This document shows, in pieces, positions 43,634-54,110 of a stretch of 64,000 nt of DNA; the first letter of the stretch is position 1; each line of letters starts with the position of its first letter. The position numbers were made by a program, and so were the translations under genes. The DNA is taken from assembly GCA_015499995.1 (NCBI GenBank), contig JADNRV010000002.1, positions 310,001 through 374,000 of the forward strand, read 5' to 3'. The notes under the pieces are model-generated. The model worked only from the letters and a program-made list of their open reading frames with translations, made no database searches and was not told the origin of the DNA. This DNA is from Flammula alnicola. Lineage: Eukaryota > Basidiomycota > Agaricomycetes > Agaricales > Strophariaceae.

Positions 43634-44962
43634 ATGTCAATACAAGACCGCACAAACGAATTCAAATCGTGCGTAGACTCAATACGCAACAGGACTGCCC
43701 TGGGAAATCGAGGCTCAGAGGCCAAACAGCGTCTCATCCAGGCCAACGCAAAATCCGGAACCAAGAGCGAATTCTCTCGTATGGCTTCGTCCATTGGCAA
43801 AGACATTAGCAACACGACAATCAAGCTGAACAAGCTGGCGCAATGTAGGCTGGTATATAAGTTGTTACCTTTCTTGTTGCTAAACCTTATGACAATAGTG
43901 GCGAAACGGAAGACATTGTTCGACGACCGACCAGTCGAGATTAGCGTGCGTCGTCATCCGCTTGGTCTTGATATGTATTGCTTAAATATGTGCTACAGGA
44001 ACTCACTTTCATCATAAAGCAAGATATCGCCAGCATAAACAAACAAATTGCAGCGCTACAGTCCTACGTTAAGCAACGCCATAGCCATCAGCCCTCAAAT
44101 TCACCTGAGGCAAAGATGATTAACGACCACGCCCAGAACGTCTTGATGATGCTTCAGAATAACCTTGCAACGACTAGTATGACCTTCAAAGATGTTCTCG
44201 AGCTCCGGACCCAGGTGCGCATTGCTAGTGTGTCTGCTTCGTTCGGCATCCTGACTTTCTCGCAACAGAACATGAAGGAATCCAAAACCCGAACCGAGCA
44301 ATTCATGTATACCACGCAAACAGCTGCGAACCAAACTCCTTCCCGTTCGTCTCTATATTCATAAACCAACGGCGTTTTAACTGATTACAAGCAGTATTAT
44401 ATAACCCACAACGGAGTGACCCCATGGGCGACGGGAGTTTGAACCCATATGACCAGAAGGGCAAGGGACGGGCGCCACAGAACGGAGATGTTCTATCTCT
44501 TGACCTTAACTCAGCGGAGGCGGGTGGAGGACATACGAGCAACGGTTTCATGCAAATGCAACTAGTTGAACAACAGGTAATTGATTTCCTCATTTCGTAG
44601 ACGACTGGCCATTTGTAACATTATCACAGGATTCCTATATTCAACAACGATCAACAGCAATCGAGTCCATCGAAACCACAATCGCAGAGCTTGGACAAAT
44701 ATTCACGCAGCTGGCCAATATGGTCGCAGAGCAAAGAGAGACTGTCCAGCGTATCGACGCCGATACACATGACATCCTGTCGAACGTGGGCGGTGCACAG
44801 CGGGAATTGCTGAAATATTATGCGAGCATTTCAAGCAACCGATGGCTAATGCTCAAGATATTCGGGGTTCTCATCGTTTTCGTATGTGCAATTTATATGT
44901 CCGTCTGCTACTCGTGCTCATCAAAACTCTAATAGTTCCTTATATTTATTCTCGTATCATGA
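43634..44962 (+). CDS. SED5: Qa-SNARE Sed5 (syntaxin 5)
   Basis: Seven exons (43634-43844, 43899-43945, 43999-44214, 44269-44344, 44392-44576, 44630-44881, 44936-44962) give 337 aa. N-terminal peptide MSIQDRTNEFKSCVDSI is the Sly1-binding type; the Habc region includes KRKTLFDDRPVEI. The SNARE motif is RSTAIESIETTIAELGQIFT...VAEQRETVQRID, followed by a C-terminal membrane anchor that spans the last intron (KIFGVLIVFFLIFILVS). Sed5 drives ER-Golgi and intra-Golgi vesicle fusion. Length and all landmarks are normal. Confidence 0.95.
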
Positions 44963-45089
44963 TCACGCTCTAGACGAGCATTTCTGACACATTTGTGGGA
45001 CTATCCTTACTACGGACATTACATCTAATTCAATATCCAGATTCATTCGCGGGCAATAAAATAGAAAGAAGAGAATATATATATACAAG

Positions 45090-46294
45090 CTACCCAACAG
45101 GAATCGCATTGACGCCCGTACCCCAAGTCTTCCCCGGGACCTTGGACTTCTTGCGATGACGTTCCCCTCCTCTGTGCGTTTCACCATCATCGACATCGCC
45201 AACTGTCCATGTCTTCTTCGTGACAGGTTTCTGCTCTAGTCCCGATGTAGCTGAGAACCTTTGAGGCTTTGAGGGCAAATTTGGGAAAGAGCCGTCTTGC
45301 GTTGCCTCTTTCTCAATGCGCTCCTCCTAAAATGTGAACTCTGTCAGATAAAAGGCCTCAGAAGGGTTGGTTCAAGACAGCTTACGCGTTGTTCGAGCAA
45401 TGATTTGTTTCGCTCCCTGACTTTGGTTAACCGCGACTCGCTCTTGCCTCCTCCACCAGCAGTCAGTTCCACGTTAATCATACGTCCATCCAGCATTGAT
45501 TGGTGGAGTTTGAGACCTTGCTGTAGGGCATTCCTGTGGGTAAACTCCAGGAATGCGCACCCTTTTGACTTGAACTTCTGAGTCGGTCCACCTGATGGTG
45601 ACTTTGGAGTTAGTAGTCGTACCGTTGGCGGAGGGTCTAAAATTTCGTGAGTGCCTATATTGAACACTAGAAAAAAATGGCGTACCGCATGCTGCGAAAT
45701 GTGCTTGAATGGCTTCCAATGGTGTGGTATATTTTAGATTGCCTTCAGAGTTGTATATGAGCATGATGCAGTGGAATGTGTGAAATCAGGCATACCGAGA
45801 AACAGAATGAAGCGCTGTTTAGACGACTTCTCCGTCGACTCGCCAGCCTTGGCCTTGGTCTCTTCGCCAACTTTTTTCCTCTTCGCTGACTTCTTGGTTG
45901 GATTTTCCTCTGCGACACCTTCAACCCCCTTGGCCGCCTCAGCCGCCTCCTCCTCTCTCTTCCGCTTCTTCGAGGCCTTCCTCACCACTTCAACAGCGAC
46001 TGGAACATCCTCTGTCTTTGCTTTGCCTTTGCCTTTGCCCCCAACTTTGCCCTCCTTAGGTTGGCCTTTGCTCCCGATCGTGTCGTCGACCGCGTTGCCT
46101 TTCGTCTGGCGGACATCTCCTCCAATTTCAACCGTATCACTGTGATGGCCAGTGATATCCTGGTCTTCCACGGCAGGGACTGCATTAGTTTCCATTGCAG
46201 AGAGCTCATCACGTCTTTGCTGTTTGCCTGACTTGCGTTCGCGGAATGCAAGGCCCTTTTTCTGCTTCTTCGTCAGCTTTTGTGTGGCGCTCAT
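45090..46294 (-). CDS. RRM protein, Nop6-like ribosome biogenesis factor
   Basis: Four exons (46294-45796, 45742-45686, 45636-45386, 45326-45090) give 347 aa. The N-terminal half is basic and acidic low-complexity (KKQKKGLAFRERK, then Lys/Glu runs) typical of nucleolar proteins. The RRM begins RFILFLGNLKYTTPLEAIQA, with the RNP1-like KGCAFLEF and a MINVEL strand. The Lys/Arg-rich tail ends KVPGKTWGTGVNAIPVG. Order and tail resemble Nop6, a 40S assembly factor. Other single-RRM nucleolar proteins are the alternative. Convergent with SED5, 127 bp apart. Confidence 0.75.
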
Positions 46295-46627
46295 CGTGTT
46301 TCCCTTGAGGCCGGTGGCCTTCTGGCTGCTTTTGGAAAGGCGTTCGGCAGACTGAGCCGTTGTGTTTCAAGAACACGGTGTGGAAGGGAGGATGATAAAA
46401 CAATCAAAACAGGATCTGTACACTTTTGACCTGCCGAATAAGGAAATTATTTGACCAATGAAGAGCGGGCCGTTGTTCCGTAAGTAGTTCCATGCCTCCG
46501 CTGGCCAAGAAATTGTTGTAAGATTAACTGTACAATATAAGTATACCCGTAAAGCAGCAAACGCAAGATATTATAGACTGAGGTGATCCTCTCAAAATGT
46601 ACTTGTACAACGTGATTTGAAAACGTT

Positions 46628-48267
46628 CTACTCTTTAGGTTCTTCACGTTCCGTCGAATCATCCGGTCGGGGAAATCCTACCTCTGCCCTAATGTTTTTC
46701 TTGGAATTAGTCCCTCAAGGATCAATTGGAAGCAGTCCTCCTTACCCCAGTGTTAGCCCATTGACCGCTTCACCGGCCCCTTCAATCTCAATCTCCCTTT
46801 CTTCGTCTTCGCGTCGACGACCCAATGGCCGTAAAATAGGACTAGGCATGCTAATTGTTGCTCGAAGTGTAGGACTGGAAGTGATGCTCATCCCTCTAGG
46901 AAACGATGGATAAACATTGGAAATGGTAGGTGATGACGCCGCCGAGCTGGCCGTTGATGATGGCACGGTGATTGGAATAGCAATGGGAAGTCTTGAGTTA
47001 CTCCCTCTGCTCATGGGAGAGTTAGTGGATTGGTGAGAGTCACGAAGATACTGTAGGGATGGAGAGACTGCCCGGCGCTTTGAACTGCTTGGATAAGGAT
47101 CAAAACGGTCGTCGACTGCATTTTCATGTGAACAATGTGTATTGAGATAAGCGAAGAATAAACGCGTACGTTTCCGCTTATTCGATCGCACTGCACTGGT
47201 GGTCGGTGGCGGGGTATGCCGCCACTGGTTAATCTGATTCGGCGTCATCGAAGGTAAGAGGGGTGAGCCCATAGGCTTTAAAAGCAATGAGAATACAATG
47301 AAAGTTGAGCCCGGAGGGAACTTACGGCATCAATATCCATAGCTGCACCCCCAAAACTCGAAGAGGTTTCTGATATGCTCATGCCAGCGTCATCGCCATT
47401 GATACTTCCGGTCACACTTGCCGCTGGAGTATGTGTACGGGGTTTCTGGATAGTGATTGGTTGTGTTCCTGTCGGCGCAGAAAATGCGAATGGGCCTTCG
47501 TCCGCATCTGGTTCGTCATCACTCGGGGTTTCTTCTCTGGCATGCTCCTCAGGTGCCACTTCTTCAGGATAACGTCCGCGATCCGCAAATGTTCGAGGGG
47601 TGCGAGGTTGCGCCGGTAATTCGGAGACGGAAGCCACCAGCCTCTGAAATGCAGCTTCAGATTTGACTTCTGCATCTTCTGGCCGAGATTCAGCAAGGAG
47701 ATTGAGGATGCGGGGTTGCTTGAGCTTTACATACAAAGAAAACGTACTCAATAAGCGACAGTTGGGATGGAAATGAATAGTAGGAGCACACACGGGAAAT
47801 GAAAGCCTGCGGTTGAAAATGGTTGGCATGTCCGATGCATCCATGCTAGCTGAGGATCTTCTTCGAGGAGGGGTTAATGGTGGTTGTCGCACGACTGCTT
47901 TGGCATTTAGGTCTTCTTCGCTGTTACTGGGTACTTTCAAAGGTGGCGTATGCGTCTCTGAGCTGTTCGGCGAATCTGTCATCATCCTTTCCTTGTCGCT
48001 CTCCGATTCCTCTGCGATGAAAGCATTCTGGCTCCTCCGTCTCGCGTGAAGAGTAAAGGAAGAGGTGAGTGGACTGTGTAATCTTGTTTCAGCAAGGTAT
48101 CCTGCTTTTTGGCGAAAGCTAGAACGACGAAGCCGGTTGAACAAAAAGGCAGGATCGTCGAGGGTAACGGAGGAAGTTGAGGCACCTGGACTTGAGGAAG
48201 AAGACGAAGGTAAGGCAAAATCTGAAGAAGACGTTGGGAGAGGGGCGCGAGATGAGGCTTTCGGCAT
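46628..48267 (-). CDS. Ser/Pro-rich protein of unknown function
   Basis: Exons 48267-47326, 47275-47170, 47115-46746 and 46688-46628 give 492 aa. It begins MPKASSRAPLPTSSSDFALP and is rich in Ser/Pro/Arg throughout, with likely phosphorylation clusters and basic KRKL/SSKRR segments. Slightly ordered parts are DDPAFLFNRLRRSSFRQKAG and LKQPRILNLLAESRPEDAEV. The last intron (46689-46745) is my choice because it avoids a stop right after the Gly/Leu run and gives a 20-codon terminal exon. An extra in-frame intron near 47730-47790 is possible. No family recognised. Confidence 0.6.
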
Positions 48268-48637
48268 TTGAGGTTGGCAGATTAGATTCCGATTGTAGAA
48301 AAAGGATATATAGGGGCAGTTGTGGTTGGGGTGGCGGTCATATGGACTTGTTGGGTTTCAGCAAGTCGGCCCCTTCGGCCTCATCATATTAATACTGTTT
48401 CCTCATAAGGGAATAGGAAGAATATCCAAGGGAAACCCGACACAATCCATGAAACCATATGCTATGGGCCACGTCGCCTTGACTTCGATTTCTTTCATTG
48501 TTCACATGAGATAAAATAGTGTTACGAATGCATCCGCCATTTCTCTGGTAATGGAAAGAGACTGCAGGACCATGCTCCAAGCATTTGAATTTTGAAATTG
48601 CTTTGTGAAATGAAGTGTAGGCAACAAGTTAAATTAC
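48268..48637. other. Intergenic, 370 nt
   Basis: Promoter side of the Ser/Pro-rich gene and terminator side of the MAPEG gene. Nothing else seen. Confidence 0.4.
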
Positions 48638-49457
48638 TCATAGAAACTTGGAGGCCAAGCCTTCATACAGCCATCCTCCTGCGATGTAGGCTGAAGTAAG
48701 GAGAAGTCCTATTGAAAGAGTGAGAATCTCGTGTTGAATTTTCCAAGTGTATGGATTATCGGCCTACCTAATGAAACGGCCTGCCCAGCAAGGTACAAAA
48801 CAGTGGCGCGCTGGTTCATAAGAATAGTTAACATCTTCCAGTGGCAAAAGATAGCAAGTAGCAGGCTAAGTCGCTTACCTTTTTGGGGTCTCCAGTGATA
48901 TAGCCGCGTGTATATGACGCGCGTGAAAGTGACCAAAAGCCTAAAGCAGACGCGGCGATGATAGGGAATCTAGTCCCAGTCACAAGAGTGCTGTGGTAGG
49001 TTCAACATTTAGTTGACAGTCTAAAAGACATAGTCGAAGATCATACAGCGTATAAATCATAGGGATATTCTCAAGTGTATTTTGATGAGCACCTAGGCAG
49101 AAATCAGAGACAGACAATAAAAGGACAGAATTATAACGTACGTTGGGCACAGTTGAATAGAAGGGCGTCTTTCGACGCGTCCGCCTCTGCTTTCTCGGCG
49201 TACACTGAGCACAAAGGACGTTAGCCAAGGACCTCGAACCCCTGACATTCGCGTACTCTGCGGGTAGCCAATTTTAGCACGTTTACGATATCTGCCGACA
49301 ACCGAGTTCTGGCCAAGCAGAAGGAACACAGTTGATACGAAGGCGGCGCCTATGTACTGGAAACTATGACGAGAGAGAATATATGAGTCGTTGACTGAAG
49401 CAAGATAGTCACAATTGCAACAACGCACCCATCAGGAAGAGTAACTGTTGTCGACAT
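48638..49457 (-). CDS. Microsomal glutathione S-transferase 3-type MAPEG enzyme
   Basis: Seven exons (49457-49429, 49363-49257, 49204-49142, 49092-49047, 48990-48879, 48810-48768, 48708-48638) give 156 aa, the usual MAPEG length. The signature is clear: YPQMYAEKAEADASKDALLF, then FNCAQRAHQNTLENIPMIY, then SYTRGYITGDPKKR. Four hydrophobic segments match the four-helix membrane fold. MGST3-type members have glutathione transferase/peroxidase activity in the ER; the substrate here is unknown. Confidence 0.92.
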
Positions 49458-50612
49458 TGTAGATTCGGAACACAAGATTCGAGCTGGTTAGTTTGAACTT
49501 TGAGGGAATATTTTACTATAGAGTGTTCGTAAAGATATACTTATAGTGCTGAAAAAAGACACGTATTGGACGTGCGTCACCTGTCGGCAGTGAAAATTCG
49601 GCAGCCGGAGATCCCTTGTCTTGATGGATGAGAAAAAACTAGTCTGCGCTTATAAACTTCGGATATGCATAGAAGACTATAGAAAAGTGCCAGCAACACA
49701 GAGGCTGAGAGAGCTCAAATACAAATATCATAATCAAAATCAAAATCCAAGTGGAAAATAGGACAAGAGGCTCGGTAAGGACGATATAACGTAATGCCGC
49801 TGCAGCTGCCCTGTGTCCAAATCTGGATGATTCTCAGGCTTTCTCAGGGCTGCATCTTAGTCTCGACCCAGACGCTTGGGAAGATTGTGGCTGTGCCAAC
49901 CCATTTCGGCACTGCCTACAGGAGGAATCTTTACCAAGACGTCTGGTACTATCCGAATCCAGGAGTTTGAAAACTTTTTCGAAGAAAGTGTATTGCTCCA
50001 CAACCACTTGCCCTCCGCCCTTTTAAACTTGGCCAGAATATGCGGCTTTTTGTCTTCTATTCGACTAGATAGTCTTTTTCTTAAAAAGTTGGCTACAGAT
50101 GAAAGCGGAGCCTTCCCGGTGCTCAAAAGTCGAAGATATCAGGAGATTGAAATGGCGTCACGACCTTGTCACATCAAATTTCTGCGGGTTTTCAACACGG
50201 CGTGCCCTGATTCCCATGCACAATGTCACCGCGTGTCACTCTTCAAATCGCAAAAACCACTGCTTCTCCATTCTTGTAAGAACGAGCCCACTATAAAATG
50301 TGGGATTTTGGATATCATATCGCATCAGCCAGTAGAATGTTTTTTCCCAAAACCCCAAGGGAAATGGTGGGCTGGATCGGGCTGGATCTGAGCCAACATT
50401 TGTATACATTGGCCAATTTGATGTATTCAAAATCACATATCCTCAATTATGCGACTCAACAACACCGAACCTCAAATTTTTATGGATATTCGTGGTGGGA
50501 TAGTATATAGGTAGATATGTATGTAAGACCTTGTGAAGGTAGCTTCAAAAATGCGAGAGGAAAACGACGATTTCAAACTCCTGATATTTTTCAAACTCCT
50601 GGATTCGGATAG
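49458..50612. other. Gene-poor region left of the TIR element
   Basis: Open frames on both strands near 49857-50391 show no family pattern. TTTCAAACTCCTG occurs twice in 30 bp (about 50570-50600), next to the TIR element. No RNA gene recognised. Confidence 0.4.
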
Positions 50613-51096
50613 TACGGATTTACCGTGATCGAGTACATGAGTTTTTCAAACCCCGAACAACGACCGAAAGCGGAAATCTCCCCCTATATGCAGCCCTTAC
50701 CGTCGACACTACTCCCTTCATTTGTAGAATTATACATTCAGCCCTGTCGAAACACCTATAATATGATGAATAAGTTATTTCCCAGTGATTTTGAGCCCAA
50801 TTCGCAGTGAAAGCAGGATTTTGTAAGGTGCGGTAAAGTTATCTTGTGACGGCTGTCGCGGCGCCAGTGGGGTGTGAAACGGGTCTCGAGATGTTGATGG
50901 TGTACGCGCAGGTGTATTCGCGTTTTCGTCGTTGCGCGACCTCTTGAACGGCGTCGAGAATGCCATAGTGGTGCTGATAAGATTACAGCAAACAATGACG
51001 CGCCCGACGCGTTTGAGCACGTGAAGCTCGAATTTCCGCTTTCGGTCGTTGTGCGGGGTTTGAAAAACTCATGTACTCGGTTACGGTAAATCCGTA
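50613..51096. mobile_element. Non-autonomous TIR element with long inverted repeats and a coding fragment
   Basis: The ~65 bases from 50615 (CGGATTTACCGTGATCGAGT...) are repeated in inverse orientation ending at 51094, with only about three or four differences. Each end is flanked by TA (50613-50614 and 51095-51096), as expected for Tc1/mariner-type insertions. The 480-bp element has no transposase, but on the minus strand carries an open reading frame from ATG 50966 (MAFSTPFKRSRNDENANTPA) to 50775. Confidence 0.75.
50775..50966 (-). pseudogene. Possible captured 5' exon inside the TIR element
   Basis: 63 codons starting MAFSTPFKRSRNDENANTPA, with an N-terminal FKR motif, Thr/Pro/Ser phosphosite-like pairs (TPAR, TPLAPR) and a weak hydrophobic end. 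Just upstream are ACGCGT and CACGTG words (around 51007-51022) like those in the GPD/SED5 promoter. It looks like the start of a nuclear protein gene with its promoter, but no parent can be named and it has no downstream exons here. Confidence 0.35.
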
Positions 51097-51217
51097 CCAG
51101 TCTACTTGGGAGAATATCCGGCGATCACACAGTCTCAATCGAGTTGGGAAATAATACTTGTCATCAATTTTTACTAATCTACACAGAGCCGTAGATATTC
51201 GTCCCCAAGTAGACTGG
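51097..51217. repeat. Second inverted repeat, directly abutting the TIR element
   Basis: CCAGTCTACTTGGG (51097-51110, continuing AGAATATC) is mirrored by CCCAAGTAGACTGG at 51204-51217 (preceded by GATATTCGTC). The arms pair over ~22 bases with a two-base difference in spacing. No ORF between them. Confidence 0.65.
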
Positions 51218-51247
51218 GTTCGAGTCTAGCTGCATCTAGTCTCGTAC

Positions 51248-51273
51248 CAAGACCGTCCGCGTGGACGGTCTTG
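51248..51273. other. Perfect 11-bp stem, 4-nt loop hairpin
   Basis: CAAGACCGTCC, loop GCGT, GGACGGTCTTG. No U tract follows, and no nearby gene end is known. Confidence 0.8.
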
Positions 51274-51363
51274 TCTGAAAATCCGTCACATGGGAGGGCA
51301 GTGCAACCAGTCACAACCATTAGATAACAAATTGTAGTCTTTGATTACAATCATTACATTATT

Positions 51364-51672
51364 TTAGTTGCCGGATTGAGATAGCGTGACAGACAACAAA
51401 ATGAGAGTGAACACGACAATACTTACGCGCTCGCCATGGTCCTCTACACTGAAGAGACAGTCTCTAATTCGATTCAACACCTCGCATCCCGAACTCATTA
51501 TGGTATGCTCGGGGCCATAGGCAGAGTCGGGTTGATATCGAAGTCTCTGGGCAGCCTCACTTGGAGTGTAAAAGGCCTCAATAGACTGATTTACAGAGCG
51601 CCAGCCACAGCCTATGACAGCTTCAAGGGTTTCTACAATCTTCTGGTCTCGAGGCTTCTGCCCAGGAGCCAT
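51364..51672 (-). pseudogene. Orphan coding fragment, possibly from a basidiomycete transposon
   Basis: Starts MAPGQKPRDQKIVETLEAVI, continues GCGWRSVNQSIEAFYTPSEA and SYGPE-type AYGPEHTIMSSGCEVLNRIR, then a possible splice donor (GTAAGT) before reading on to a stop at 51364. The helical sequence and the position beside TIR repeats suggest the 5' end of a mobile-element protein. I recall similar N-termini in DUF6589-type proteins but cannot confirm. No downstream exon found. Confidence 0.35.
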
Positions 51673-51997
51673 GGCAGAAGGAGGGAAAAGTGAACGATAT
51701 CGAGAGATACGATATTGCACGTTGATGCGCCGCGGGCCGATGTGACCCACCTGTGACGCCGGCGATCAAACGATTTTGAGGCTACAAAATGAGCAGAGAA
51801 TGAGACGTCGTTTTGCATCGCAGCCAGTCTCACCTGCCCGAGGTTTTAAAATACGAAAAATTCATATTTAGCTACTTAGGATCCTATTAAACATAATCTG
51901 TCTACCAAGTTGGCCTCGGAAATGCTCTCAACCGACGGTATAAATTATTTGGCCAAAAGTCGACACTGCCCTGATGAAACACGGACCTTGTTATAAG

Positions 51998-52020
51998 CCC
52001 CTCTCACGTTGTGAGAGGGG
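51998..52020. other. Perfect 10-bp stem, 3-nt loop hairpin upstream of RRB1
   Basis: CCCCTCTCAC, loop GTT, GTGAGAGGGG, 156 bp before the RRB1 start codon. Could be a dyad binding site or an mRNA leader hairpin. Confidence 0.8.
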
Positions 52021-52175
52021 ATTTGATTGAGCCTAGGGCTGCATCTGCCAAGCGGTCTGATGATTCTGATCACGTGGATCTAATCACTTTTTTGACTTTG
52101 AACCCTCATTCGCTTCGAAGTTCGAACACGTTCAGCCATTTTCTTCTTCATCCACTCCATTCCGTCTCTCTTAAA

Positions 52176-53856
52176 ATGCCAAAGCGTTCCGCAATTGATG
52201 CCCAGGATGGTCAGCCATTTCAGAAGATCCCGGCGAGAGGCAGCAAGCGCGAAATGACGGTCGTGGATGAAATGGGTGAATTCGAAGATGCTTGGGAGGA
52301 TGAAATAGAGAGCGACGAGGACGTAGCGGACGCTAAAGATGAAAACGATGAGGATGGTTCGAATTTTTTCACGGTGTAATACGGATTGATTCGAGTCATG
52401 CGTTTTAGGAATGGATGTGGACGAAGTGCTTCCTGCTATTGAGGAGACAGATGAGCTTCCTCAAGCTTCTCAGGTGTTCATCCCTGGCACACATGTTCTA
52501 GGAAAGGATGAGATTCTTGAACCAGACGATTCGGTGTATATCATGCGCCACTCGATGAATGTCAACTGGCCTTGCTTGTCCTTCGATATCCTACGAGATA
52601 ACCTAGGGGACGAACGGCAAAGGTTTCCTGCAACTGCATATATCGTAGCAGGCACCCAGGCCGACGACGCGACTAGAAACGAAGTTATGGTGTACAAAAT
52701 GAGCTCTCTTCATCGCACGCAAAAGGATGGTGGTGAGTGAATTCCACCTGTATACATTTTTCAAGTTAACTAAACTTTCAATTCTTAGATGATTCAGATT
52801 CCGAAAACGAAGACGATGATGAGGATGATTTAGACGAGGATGCTATCCTTGAATATAGGTCCATATCTCACGCTGGTGGTGTGAATCGAGTTCGAGCGCA
52901 ACCACTATCGTTGTACCCTCCAGTTTCGCAACCTTACTACGTCGCAACCTGGGCCGACACAGGAAAAGTGCACATCTGGGATGTCCGACCCCTAATAGAA
53001 TCCCTGGATGTTCCTGGATATTCACTCGACAAATCGCGTACCCACACACCTGTCTTTACGATTAACTCGCACGCACGAGCGGAAGGCTTTGCCATGGATT
53101 GGGCATCCTCAGGTCCCTCCTCGCTTCGTTTGTTAACAGGCGATATTCACTCTAAAATATATTTGACGACTTCCACTCCGTCGGGCTTCAATGCTTTGTC
53201 ACAACCATTTACCTCACACACTTCTAGTGTTGAGGATATACAATGGAGTCCATCAGAACCCACAGTATTCGCATCTTGTTCCGCCGATCGCAGTATACAA
53301 ATATGGGACGTGCGTATGAAAGGCCGTAAAAGTGTGGCTGGTATCGTTTTGGCGCATGATAGCGATGTAAATGTCATCAGCTGGAATAAATTGACCTCCT
53401 ACCTGCTTGTTAGTGGAGGCGATGAAGGTGCTATCAAAACTTGGGATCTCCGAAATGTCAAGAAAACAGGGTAAGCCTTTTGTTTTCCTACCATAAGGAA
53501 CCGTATATTAACTACATTCCAGGTCAGCTGCGATGGATCCGACACCCGTTGCATCATTCACATGGCACAAGGCACCAATCACTTCCATCGAGTGGCATCC
53601 GACAGAAGATTCAATTTTTGCTGCGTCAGGTGAAGACGACCAAGTCACAATGTGGGATCTCGCCGTCGAACAGGATGAGGACGAGGCGGGCATGGGCGAA
53701 ACATTTACAGGAGAGAGTCAAGTCCCTCCCCAGCTTCTGTTTATCCACCAAGGACAGACACACATCAAGGAAGTGCATTGGCACCCCCAGATTCCAGGTA
53801 CCGTCATCAGCACTGCATCGGACGGATTCAATGTCTTCAAGACAATCTCGGTATAG
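52176..53856 (+). CDS. RRB1: Ribosome assembly WD40 protein Rrb1 (GRWD1)
   Basis: Four exons (52176-52356, 52409-52732, 52789-53470, 53523-53856) give 506 aa. An acidic N-terminus (MPKRSAIDAQDGQPF, then EDAWEDEIESDEDV) leads to the CAF1C/H4-binding-like segment DDSVYIMRHSMNVNWPCLSF. A second acidic stretch DDSDSENEDDDEDDLDEDAI precedes the WD repeats (WADTGKVHIWDVRPL, FASCSADRSIQIWDVR, SGGDEGAIKTWDLR, AASGEDDQVTMWDL). Rrb1 chaperones ribosomal protein uL3 (Rpl3) into 60S assembly. Landmarks, order and length are normal. Confidence 0.95.
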
Positions 53857-54110
53857 CATCTTACATTCCAATATGTTTTATGATGTCTTTCGAGCAAAAC
53901 ACGTTATATTTGGATTTTGTCCTCTACATATGCGGTTCACGGAAGAGAAACCACTCCATGCGTCCGTCCGCGGCCATTACGAATCGGGCGAACGTGCGTT
54001 GTTCCCAAGGACTCCACTCCTCCGTATCGTATCAGTCAAAGCAACGTATATGTTTCGAAGGTCATTTAAGTGTTGGTGAGCAAGGAAGAGCTGTTGTTCG
54101 TCGTGTTCTT

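Noticed and set aside
49857..50391. Overlapping ORFs of 171 aa (+) and 89 aa (-)
   Set aside because: Mutually antisense, low plausibility, no splice context and no recognisable motif.
51218..51228. tRNA gene suggested by a GGTTCGAGTCT B-box-like word
   Set aside because: No A box, acceptor stem or anticodon arm fits; the word overlaps an inverted repeat end.
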